A stretch of 5,277 nt of DNA. Origin: Bacteroidota bacterium. Lineage in GTDB: Bacteria; Bacteroidota; Bacteroidia; Chitinophagales; UBA2359. The stretch lies in the NCBI GenBank assembly GCA_020629895.1, contig JAHDCM010000284.1, forward strand, positions 1-5,277. Reading direction: 5' to 3'. Position 1 is the stretch's first letter; each line of letters opens with the position of its first letter. The notes below the pieces were generated by a model. That model saw only the letters and a program-made list of their open reading frames with translations. It was not told where the DNA came from and made no database searches. A program made the translations under genes and the position numbers. Below, in pieces: positions 1 through 5,277 of this stretch.

Positions 1-124
1 CGCGTGAGGGATAGTAGTGGTAGCTTGGCGAAGTAGCTGCTATGTGAAGCAAGGACTAGCAGGGCTGACGAAGGAAGACACTGCTAGGACTAATGCTGAA
101 CTAGCAGGTAGAAGCCAACTACAA
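1..124 (-). other. Non-coding tail of repeat element, with CTAGCAG inverted repeats
   Basis: I see no gene in this stretch. It lies downstream of the minus-strand membrane-protein gene and continues directly from the repeat core at 125-208, so it is probably the distal part of the same element. It carries CTAGCAG at 56-62, its complement CTGCTAG at 81-87, and CTAGCAG again at 101-107. The middle copy could therefore pair with either neighbour, giving 7-bp stems with loops of 18 or 13 bases. The window starts inside or just beyond this region, so its outer boundary is unknown. Assigning it to the repeat is inference from adjacency; the three short repeats are seen directly. Confidence 0.35.
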
Positions 125-1456
125 ACGGATAGCCCGACCTTTTTTTGTCTCGTGCCTGTCGATGCATTCACGCATTGACAGGCGAGGCAAAAAAAGGACA
201 CGCCCAACAAAAAAACCAACTAAAAAAAGTAATCCGATGGAACGATAACGCACAATAGCTCCTAAATTGGCAACCATCAACCCCATAAATAAGATGTAGG
301 AGAGTCCAAAGAAAAGGCAGAAGTAGAGCCAAGAGTTGGGGGAATGAGGGATTGAGGGATTGGGAGATTGTAGGATTTTTCTTATTGAAAAGAATATGAA
401 GCACCAGATGCCTAGCATTTCTAGTGCGGCTAATCCTTTGAGCCAGTTGGTACTATCGCTCCAAGTGGGGCGTAATAGGGTATTGAAAAATGCTTGTGGA
501 AGTATTTTTAGTGTGCCTAGTAAATTGGGTTCCATAAGGGCTAGGGGAATGTCACTACTTCCAGATTCGTAGACAACATATACGTATTGAATGTAAGCAA
601 TGAGGGCAAAAAAATTGAGTGATGGTTTCCATTGTCCTAGCAAGACAACAGCGGTGATACTGATCGCATATATGACGATATATTTGAGGAAAGCGTAAGC
701 TGGTCGGAAATGTGTCCAGTACCATGCCAACAGGGCAGGAACCAATAGTAAGCATAGGTGTGGACGAATTAGCAGGAGTATAAGCAGGGTGATACTAACT
801 CCTATCAATTGAAGGAATTGTTGTTTGGGGGCTTGAAAAAAGCGGATAGATAGGTAGAAAATGATGCCTAAACAGCATAAATTTAGGGCTTCTTTGTGTA
901 CGCCTGACCCCCAAAATAAAATGGATGGTAAGAGGAATACTAAAAAAAATAATCGCTTGTGTGCATGGGGTATATAGTGCAGAAATGTTTTATAAATGCC
1001 TGTTAGCCCAATAATAGCAAGTAAGTTGAAGACGAGTGCATGAACGCTATAATACCCCCCTGAAAATAGGCGAATGATGGCATTGATTCGAAACATAGCG
1101 TAGGTCTTAGTATCGTTCCACGGCCCTATTTGACTAACTATATCTGCGAGGTGTGCGGGTGGAGTTCCTCCATTCGGGCCAAAGGTGAGTTGTAGATAAT
1201 GTAGTGGGTTTTCATATAGACTTTCGTAGATGAGATTTGCCATTTTGAGGTAGGCGTAAGTATCAGCTCCATTATAGTAATGTTGGTGAACGTATCCATA
1301 TAGTAAGCCAACGCCTATTTTTAACCAAAAATTAGCGGTAATCCATGTACTACCCACTCCTGTATGTTTGAAAAAGGATAAGTGGTAAATGCCAAAGGTG
1401 ACAATGCTGCCATATATAATGATGAGCAGTAGCTCCAAACCTAAAAATTTTGCCAA
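119..1456 (-). CDS. Polytopic inner-membrane protein, possibly surface-polysaccharide related
   Basis: The 445-residue product is strongly hydrophobic, with roughly ten membrane segments (about 6-28, 42-58, 137-158, 168-186, 190-207, 214-230, 233-249, 255-275, 341-358, 376-397 and 399-421). A large hydrophilic loop after the second segment carries YNGADTYAYLK (61-71), including an acidic D65. Other notable motifs are FWGSGVHKEAL (181-191) and an NLGAIVRYR stretch (397-405) near the end. Such loop acids and late RYR motifs resemble Bacteroidota membrane proteins of polysaccharide clusters (GT-C or Wzy-like), but I do not recognise a defined family, so function is unassigned. The start is a TTG at 1456-1454. 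No ATG lies between the upstream in-frame stop and this codon, and the next in-frame Met is residue 72, after two membrane segments. The last 29 residues (from V417) come from the repeat. It is divergent from asnB. Confidence 0.8.
   Translation of the reverse strand: MAKFLGLELLLIIIYGSIVTFGIYHLSFFKHTGVGSTWITANFWLKIGVGLLYGYVHQHYYNGADTYAYLKMANLIYESLYENPLHYLQLTFGPNGGTPPAHLADIVSQIGPWNDTKTYAMFRINAIIRLFSGGYYSVHALVFNLLAIIGLTGIYKTFLHYIPHAHKRLFFLVFLLPSILFWGSGVHKEALNLCCLGIIFYLSIRFFQAPKQQFLQLIGVSITLLILLLIRPHLCLLLVPALLAWYWTHFRPAYAFLKYIVIYAISITAVVLLGQWKPSLNFFALIAYIQYVYVVYESGSSDIPLALMEPNLLGTLKILPQAFFNTLLRPTWSDSTNWLKGLAALEMLGIWCFIFFSIRKILQSPNPSIPHSPNSWLYFCLFFGLSYILFMGLMVANLGAIVRYRSIGLLFLVGFFVGRVLFLPRLSMRECIDRHETKKGRAIRL
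125..208 (-). repeat. Dispersed palindromic repeat, copy 1 (conserved head, hairpin, conserved foot)
   Basis: Read on the minus strand, the element starts with GTTGGGCGTGTCCTTT (208 down to 193), continues through a long hairpin, and ends with GGTCGGGCTATCCG (138 down to 125). The 16-base head recurs exactly at 5253-5268 on the plus strand, which is direct evidence that this is a repeat. From memory, heads and feet of this form around a variable hairpin are common in intergenic DNA of many Bacteroidota genomes; I cannot give a family name. It lies at the 3' end of a gene, like copy 2. In this copy it is also translated, because the upstream reading frame stays open through it to a stop at 119-121. 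No transposase or RNA gene is attached to it here. Confidence 0.65.
138..197. repeat. Long inverted repeat (26-bp imperfect stem) inside repeat copy 1
   Basis: The left arm 138-165 pairs with the right arm 172-197. There are 15 pairs from C138-G197 to G152-C183, a two-base bulge (T153, G154), then 11 pairs from C155-G182 to C165-G172 around the six-base loop ATTCAC. Two of the 26 pairs are G-T (148/187 and 161/176). Each outer arm contains a run of seven T or seven A. The stem is not followed by a T tract outside the fold on either strand, so it is not a textbook intrinsic terminator, although a stem this long at a gene end could still slow polymerase or block exonucleases. Confidence 0.75.
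342..377. repeat. Degenerate octanucleotide tandem repeat inside the membrane-protein gene
   Basis: The plus strand reads as about four and a half 8-base units: GAATGAGG, GATTGAGG, GATTGGGA, GATTGTAG and a partial GATT. It encodes the hydrophilic loop SPNPSIPHSPNS at about residues 360-372, between two predicted membrane segments. Because 8 is not a multiple of 3, gain or loss of one unit would shift the reading frame before the last two membrane segments. The units are imperfect, which argues against frequent slippage now. I recall similar simple repeats elsewhere in Bacteroidota, but cannot test that here. Confidence 0.55.
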
Positions 1457-1482
1457 AGATAGGAGAAGAAAAGGAGAATCAA
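1454..1482 (-). promoter_or_regulatory. Candidate Bacteroidota-type promoter overlapping the membrane-protein start
   Basis: On the minus strand, TATCTTTG (1461 down to 1454) matches the Bacteroidota -7 consensus TAnnTTTG perfectly. A TTG (1482 down to 1480) lies 18 bases upstream, close to the usual spacing for the -33 element. The -7 box overlaps the proposed TTG start codon, so a transcript starting here would begin a few bases inside the annotated frame. Either the true start is slightly later (TTG at residue 7, positions 1438-1436), or the box is fortuitous. Confidence 0.4.
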
Positions 1483-1502
1483 TAACCCAATATCAATAAC
1501 CC
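1478..1502. repeat. 11-bp direct repeat in the divergent promoter region
   Basis: ATCAATAACCC occurs at 1478-1488 and again at 1492-1502, a period of 14 bases. It lies between the two divergent genes and overlaps the candidate -33 region of the membrane-protein promoter. Two identical sites here could be an operator or the result of a small duplication; the sequence does not decide. Confidence 0.5.
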
Positions 1503-1505
1503 GTA

Positions 1506-1530
1506 CAGCAGCAATATTTAGAGGCTGCTG
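1506..1530. repeat. 7-bp inverted repeat just upstream of asnB
   Basis: CAGCAGC (1506-1512) and GCTGCTG (1524-1530) form a perfect 7-bp stem around an 11-base AT-rich loop, ending 14 bases before the asnB start codon. In RNA it could form a leader hairpin; as DNA it could be a regulator site. I found no convincing TAnnTTTG box for asnB in the 88-base gap and no clear Shine-Dalgarno sequence immediately before the ATG. Confidence 0.4.
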
Positions 1531-1544
1531 CCAAGCAATCGTAT

Positions 1545-3431
1545 ATGTGTGGTATTACTGGCATTATTGCGTTTACAGAAAAAGGACGTGCTTCGCTTCC
1601 ATTCGTAGATGTGGCACTCGCTACTTTAGGAAAACGTGGCCCTGATCATCAAGCCATTTACCAAAACGAAAAGGTCGCATTAGGGCATGCACGTTTATCT
1701 ATCTTAGATACTAGTGCCGCTTCCCATCAACCCTTTTCAGATGTCTCGAAGCGGTACACGCTTATTTTTAATGGCGAAATTTACAATTTCCAGTCGATTC
1801 GAAAACGCCTTATCGACAAAGGTCATCAATTCGAAACCAGTGGAGATACCGAAGTCTTACTCAAAGGGTTTATAGAATGGGATCTTGCGATCCTAGAACA
1901 GCTAAACGGTTTTTTTGCATTTGCCATCTACGATCAGTTTACCCAACGTTTGGTCATTGCTAGAGACCGTATTGGCATCAAACCCCTTTTAGTGTACCAA
2001 GATGCCGATCGCCTTATTTTTGGTTCTGAAATGAAGGCCATGTTAGCCTATCAGTTACCCAAAAAGCTAGATCATGCTTCTATACAGCACTACTTTCAAT
2101 TGACTTACATTCCTAGCCCCTGGTCTATCTTTGAACATATTCAGAAAATACCGCCTGGCACTTATTGGGATATTTCGAGTACTGGAGCTATTCAAAAAAA
2201 ACGCTATTACCAAATCCCCCGCCCTACTGCCCCTACCACCCTATCTTATAACGCTGCCCAAGAACAGCTACGCAAACTACTCGAAAAATCGGTGCAAAGG
2301 CGCATGATTGCAGATGTACCACTGGGTATATTTTTGAGTGGCGGTATTGACTCTTCTGTCATTACCGCTATTGCCAGTCAACAAACAACACACCTGAATA
2401 CCTTTTCGATTGGTTTTAAAAATGAACCTCATTTTGATGAGACGGAATACGCGGAATTGGTTGCACGAAAGTTTCAAACACAGCACACCGTTTTGTCGCT
2501 TAATAGTGATGACTTTTCGAATGTTTTGTTTGAGATATTGGATTATGTAGATGAACCCTTTGCCGATACAGCCATTATTCCGCTTTATATTTTGTGCCAG
2601 CACACGCGTCAGCAGGTTACGGTAGCTTTATCGGGCGATGGAGGGGATGAACTATTGGCGGGTTATAATAAACATGGAGCCGCTTATAGGGCCATGCAAG
2701 GAGGATTGGTCAATTCGATTGTGAAACATGGAAAAGAACTATGGCCATTGTTGCCTCAATCTCGTGCGTCTAAATTTAGCAATATATTTAGACAGGTGAA
2801 CCGTTTTTCACAAGGCTTACAGTTAGCTCCCAAAGAACGGTATTGGCAATGGGCTGCGATACAAAATGAGGTCGCCATTCGCGATTTGTTGGTTCAACCT
2901 GGCTTTTCAGCCGCTTATTTTGAGCGTAAAGATGCCCTCTTAGAAGCTTTTGCGGATCATCGTGAACACTTCGAAGATATTTTATATACCGATATGCAAT
3001 TGGTATTGGTAGGCGATATGCTTTTTAAAACAGATATAGCGAGTATGGCCAATAGCTTAGAAGTACGTACTCCTTTCTTGGATCATGAGTTGGTTAATTT
3101 TGCCTTTCAGTTGCCCACTCATTACAAAATAGACGCACAACACAAAAAAAAGATATTACAAGACGCTTATCGTAGTATCTTACCTCCCGAATTATATCAA
3201 CGTCCTAAAAAAGGCTTTGATGTACCGATGTTAAAATGGATTCGTCATCAACTCAAAGACCAAATTCTTCACGACTGGCTTAGTGAAGACTTTATTAGAC
3301 AGCAGGGTATATTTAATTGGTCAGGTGTTCAGAAATTACTACAACAGGTATTTTCTAAAAATCCAGGTGATAGTGCTGCTATCATTTGGATGTTCATTGT
3401 CTTTCAGTATTGGTGGAAAAAGCATCTATAA
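1545..3431 (+). CDS. asnB: Asparagine synthetase, glutamine-hydrolysing (AsnB-type amidotransferase)
   Basis: This cytoplasmic enzyme family converts aspartate, glutamine and ATP to asparagine, glutamate, AMP and pyrophosphate. The N-terminal class II glutaminase domain (about 1-220) begins MCGITGII, leaving Cys2 as the nucleophile after Met removal. It also shows RGPD (31-34), Arg50, FNGEIYN (75-81) and SGDTEV (99-104), matching glutamine-binding and oxyanion positions of the family. The synthetase domain has the pyrophosphate loop SGGIDSS (265-271), SGDGGDE (363-369), DMLFKTD (491-497), SLEVRTPFLDH (from 504) and RPKKGF (553-558). All key residues seem intact. At 628 residues it is longer than E. 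coli AsnB (554), in the range of long AsnB paralogues. The start is fixed by the catalytic Cys. Its membrane-protein neighbour makes a sugar-amidating role in a polysaccharide locus possible, but asparagine synthesis is the default reading. Confidence 0.95.
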   Translation: MCGITGIIAFTEKGRASLPFVDVALATLGKRGPDHQAIYQNEKVALGHARLSILDTSAASHQPFSDVSKRYTLIFNGEIYNFQSIRKRLIDKGHQFETSGDTEVLLKGFIEWDLAILEQLNGFFAFAIYDQFTQRLVIARDRIGIKPLLVYQDADRLIFGSEMKAMLAYQLPKKLDHASIQHYFQLTYIPSPWSIFEHIQKIPPGTYWDISSTGAIQKKRYYQIPRPTAPTTLSYNAAQEQLRKLLEKSVQRRMIADVPLGIFLSGGIDSSVITAIASQQTTHLNTFSIGFKNEPHFDETEYAELVARKFQTQHTVLSLNSDDFSNVLFEILDYVDEPFADTAIIPLYILCQHTRQQVTVALSGDGGDELLAGYNKHGAAYRAMQGGLVNSIVKHGKELWPLLPQSRASKFSNIFRQVNRFSQGLQLAPKERYWQWAAIQNEVAIRDLLVQPGFSAAYFERKDALLEAFADHREHFEDILYTDMQLVLVGDMLFKTDIASMANSLEVRTPFLDHELVNFAFQLPTHYKIDAQHKKKILQDAYRSILPPELYQRPKKGFDVPMLKWIRHQLKDQILHDWLSEDFIRQQGIFNWSGVQKLLQQVFSKNPGDSAAIIWMFIVFQYWWKKHL

Positions 3432-3508
3432 ATAGGCATTTTTTACCATAACATTTTATAAACACTCCATTTTTTTACAAAAATTTGATTGCCAAACTAA
3501 TAGACATA

Positions 3509-3528
3509 CTGTTTTTTTCAAAAAACAG
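3509..3528. other. AT-rich hairpin downstream of asnB, possible weak terminator
   Basis: CTGTTTTT (3509-3516) pairs with AAAAACAG (3521-3528) around a four-base loop TTCA. It lies about 80 bases after the asnB stop. The stem is mostly A-T and no T tract follows it, so it is at best a weak terminator. A 10-base palindrome, ATATTAATAT, follows at 3541-3550. No gene is supported between 3432 and 3700; the stretch is AT-rich and appears to be non-coding leader and promoter sequence. Confidence 0.3.
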
Positions 3529-3549
3529 CTACTTTCTATTATATTAATA

Positions 3550-3578
3550 TTGTCTAGCATGGTTTTTGAATACCTTTA
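3550..3578 (+). promoter_or_regulatory. Candidate Bacteroidota-type promoter for the SPOR-like protein gene
   Basis: TTG at 3550-3552 is followed, after 18 bases, by TACCTTTA at 3571-3578, which matches the -7 consensus TAnnTTTG at all but the last position. The spacing equals that of the candidate promoter at 1454-1482. Transcription would begin near 3585, leaving a leader of roughly 80-115 bases. This argues against the longest reading frame, whose TTG start at 3566 would lie upstream of the transcript start. Confidence 0.35.
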
Positions 3579-3700
3579 AGTCCTACCCGCTTTACCTTTT
3601 CTATTCTTATTTTCCCTATATAGCTTTATCCGATTTTACACACTCAACACATAAGAATAATTCTGGTATGAAATTTGTTGCAATAGGTTTGGGATATGTT

Positions 3701-5227
3701 ATGTACAAACTACTACTAACCATAACTACTATTGTATCATGCCTAACCTTCCCTTTTCACACAATTGGTCAGCTTAAGTCAGACCTCAATGCTATTGGTA
3801 TTGTTGTTGATGATTCACAGAAGCAACCACTTAGTGAGGCTTTAGTTGTGTTGATTAATAGCACTTTGGCCATTCAGGATACGGTTGAAACAGGCGATGA
3901 TGGAAACTTTGTTTTTCAATTAGAACGAGGACAAAAGTATCGTTTATTCGCGTCTAATGGTAAGGTCTCTTCAGAAATCACTCACTTCGAAACCAAAGAT
4001 CACGATAGAGATCGGGTCTTTTCCTTTTTCTTTTCCCTTCCCTCTCCCAATTCCCCCAATAAGGCTAAAGTTATTTACAAATCACCTAATGCCAAGATTG
4101 CTGATGACAATATGAGTAAAATCATCAAGTCTTCTCGTACACAAGCACCTCTTGATTTAGGTAGTGTGTACAAACAACCTTATATTTCTTCTACTTATAA
4201 CAAAGAAACAAGCATACAATCCTATCGACCTCCTAGCACCTTAGAGGTTGATACAGACAGGCTTGCATTACCCAATACGCCTACTCCCGCTACTGATGTG
4301 ACCTCTGTCAGTACTATTCATAAATCGACTGCTCAATTATCTATCAATAAATCGGTGTCACCTAGCCACCCAAAAACAGCCAATAATCCGACCGTTTATC
4401 CCCCTTCCACACCAACAGCATCGTGGACACAAAATGGTAAATCAGGAACAGTTATAAGCCCTTTACCTGAAGCCGATACAGACAAAAAAGAACTAGTTGT
4501 TGGCATCTCTTCAGATAGTTACCAAAAAACACCTGTTATCTCCCACTCTACCTCCCTACCTGTTGAACCGCCTTCTCCTCAAAAGGAAATCCCTCTTCCT
4601 AATAAAGAAATTATCACAACAAATAAAACAGCAACTTCTGAAAAGGAAATATCTAAAGAAGAAATCGTTGATCCTGAAAAAGTAGAATCGAAAAAGGAGG
4701 AGATTATTGCTGAAAAGGAAATATCTAAAGAAGAAATCGTTGATCCTGAAAAAGTAGAATCGAAAAAAGAGGAGATTATTTCTGAAAAGGAAACACTCAA
4801 AGAAGAAATCGTTGATCCGGAAGAAGAAAAGAAAGATGATGATACTAAACAAATAAAACAAGATAGCACCACTACGGCTACCCCTACTCCTATTCCTTTT
4901 TTCCTAAAATCGGATGTGATTGTATTTCGAGTAGTAGTCGGTGAATTTTCACACGCGCTTCCTTTAGAATGTGATTTTCTAAGAGAAATCAAAAATGAGT
5001 TGACTATTGAAACTAGTCCAGAAGGCAATTTTCAATACTTTGCTGGAGGGCCATTCAATGATTATAACCTTGCCGAATACTATCGCTTACGAACAGTTGC
5101 CAAAGGATATATTAATGCTCAGATCAAAGCTTATCGCAACAATCAATGGCTCAACCTTCCGTTACAAGAAATTATCAAGCTCAAACAAAAAGAAAAGGCA
5201 CACCTCAATCCAAGCAAAAAGAAATAA
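3701..5227 (+). CDS. Secreted or envelope protein: CarboxypepD_reg-like domain, E/K-rich linker, SPOR-like C-terminus
   Basis: From ATG 3701 the product has 508 residues. It opens with a good signal peptide: MYK, a hydrophobic core LLLTITTIVSCLTFPF, then HTIG before Gln24. Residues about 28-110 look like a carboxypeptidase-regulatory-like beta-sandwich (GIVVDDSQKQPLSEALVVL, then DTVETGDDGNFVF and YRLFA). A Pro/Ser/Thr-rich linker follows to about 313, then a Glu/Lys-rich repeat section (314-374). The end (about 404-490) resembles the SPOR-like domains of Bacteroidota: VIVFRVVVGEF, then EGNFQYFAGGPF, then VAKGYINAQIKAY. SPOR domains bind denuded peptidoglycan, so anchoring to the cell wall is plausible but inferred. 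An in-frame ATG at 3668 would add 11 residues; the frame is open back to TTG 3566, but that extension reads like non-coding AT-rich DNA. Exact function is unknown. Confidence 0.75.
   Translation: MYKLLLTITTIVSCLTFPFHTIGQLKSDLNAIGIVVDDSQKQPLSEALVVLINSTLAIQDTVETGDDGNFVFQLERGQKYRLFASNGKVSSEITHFETKDHDRDRVFSFFFSLPSPNSPNKAKVIYKSPNAKIADDNMSKIIKSSRTQAPLDLGSVYKQPYISSTYNKETSIQSYRPPSTLEVDTDRLALPNTPTPATDVTSVSTIHKSTAQLSINKSVSPSHPKTANNPTVYPPSTPTASWTQNGKSGTVISPLPEADTDKKELVVGISSDSYQKTPVISHSTSLPVEPPSPQKEIPLPNKEIITTNKTATSEKEISKEEIVDPEKVESKKEEIIAEKEISKEEIVDPEKVESKKEEIISEKETLKEEIVDPEEEKKDDDTKQIKQDSTTTATPTPIPFFLKSDVIVFRVVVGEFSHALPLECDFLREIKNELTIETSPEGNFQYFAGGPFNDYNLAEYYRLRTVAKGYINAQIKAYRNNQWLNLPLQEIIKLKQKEKAHLNPSKKK
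4640..4822 (+). repeat. 72-bp in-frame tandem repeat (24-residue unit), about 2.5 copies
   Basis: Units start at 4640, 4712 and 4784. The first two full 72-base units differ at only two positions; the third matches for about 39 bases, with several changes, and then diverges. Each unit encodes 24 residues beginning EKEISKEEIVDPEKVE, so changes in copy number keep the frame. The peptide is highly charged and probably an extended or helical spacer between the N-terminal domain and the SPOR-like domain. The near-identity of units one and two at the DNA level points to a recent duplication. Confidence 0.9.
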
Positions 5228-5252
5228 TATAAGTGCTCCAATCATCAATAAC

Positions 5253-5277
5253 GTTGGGCGTGTCCTTTCGTAGGGCT
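5253..5277 (+). repeat. Dispersed palindromic repeat, copy 2 (partial, cut by window end)
   Basis: GTTGGGCGTGTCCTTT at 5253-5268 is identical to the head of copy 1 (193-208, minus strand). The sequence then differs (CGTAGGGCT), as expected if the hairpin between the conserved parts varies between copies. It begins 25 bases after the stop of the SPOR-like protein gene, in the same orientation as that gene. The window ends before the foot could be seen, so membership rests on the 16-base match and its equivalent position at a gene end. Confidence 0.6.

Noticed and set aside
138..197. Classic intrinsic terminator for the membrane-protein gene
   Set aside because: The stem is long enough, but it is followed by GGTCGGGCT rather than a T tract on the minus strand, and by ACACGCCC on the plus strand.
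168..755. Open frames in other frames of the membrane-protein gene (168-404, 360-572, 555-755)
   Set aside because: They overlap the longer, clearly membrane-spanning frame; their odd peptides come from the repeat, the octanucleotide tract and out-of-frame reading.
2277..2603. 108-codon antisense open frame inside asnB
   Set aside because: It lies over conserved asnB coding sequence and shows no recognisable domain.
3684..3691. TAGGTTTG as a promoter -7 box just before ATG 3701
   Set aside because: It matches TAnnTTTG, but no TTG or TTTG lies at a suitable distance upstream, and it would leave almost no leader.
3566..3700. Extension of the SPOR-like protein to the TTG at 3566
   Set aside because: It would place 45 atypical residues before a good signal peptide, and the start lies upstream of the best candidate transcription start.
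4556..5028. Antisense open frames of 101 and 149 codons opposite the E/K-rich repeats
   Set aside because: They are shadows of the tandem repeat; their Phe- or Ser-rich products mirror the sense codons, and no independent start or promoter signal is seen.
193..5268. A composite transposon bounded by the inverted 16-base repeats
   Set aside because: There is no transposase or visible target duplication, the enclosed genes look like ordinary chromosomal genes, and each repeat copy extends outward beyond the shared head as an element of its own.
5007..5273. 88-codon plus-strand frame overlapping the end of the SPOR-like protein gene and repeat copy 2
   Set aside because: It sits out of frame over a recognisable domain and runs into the repeat; no sign of real coding.

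Overview
The window looks like chromosomal DNA from a member of the Bacteroidota. The evidence is indirect. Gene starts lack good Shine-Dalgarno sequences. Two promoter-like sites fit the TTG / TAnnTTTG pattern of that phylum. One protein combines a carboxypeptidase-regulatory-like domain with a SPOR-like domain, an arrangement I associate with Bacteroidota envelope proteins. No rRNA, tRNA, CRISPR array or transposase is visible, so genus-level placement is not possible.

Layout. Bases 1-208 hold a non-coding, palindrome-rich element read on the minus strand. The 3' end of a minus-strand gene (119-1456, a polytopic membrane protein) runs into it. A divergent intergenic region of 88 bp with short direct and inverted repeats (1457-1544) separates that gene from a plus-strand glutamine-dependent asparagine synthetase (asnB type, 1545-3431). 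An AT-rich gap of about 270 bp follows, with a weak hairpin and a candidate promoter. Next is a secreted or envelope-associated protein (best start 3701, end 5227) with an N-terminal beta-sandwich domain, a long Pro/Ser/Thr and then Glu/Lys-rich linker containing a 72-bp tandem repeat, and a C-terminal SPOR-like domain. The last 25 bases begin a second copy of the left-hand element, in the opposite orientation.

How the parts may fit. The membrane protein and the AsnB-type enzyme are divergent neighbours. Such pairs are plausible in surface-polysaccharide loci, where AsnB paralogues can amidate sugars, but nothing here proves a role beyond asparagine synthesis. The third gene appears to be an independent envelope protein.

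The least ordinary feature is the repeat pair. Both copies share an exact 16-base head (193-208 and 5253-5268), lie at the 3' ends of genes on opposite strands and point outward. In the left copy the repeat has become coding sequence: it supplies the last 29 residues of the membrane protein.
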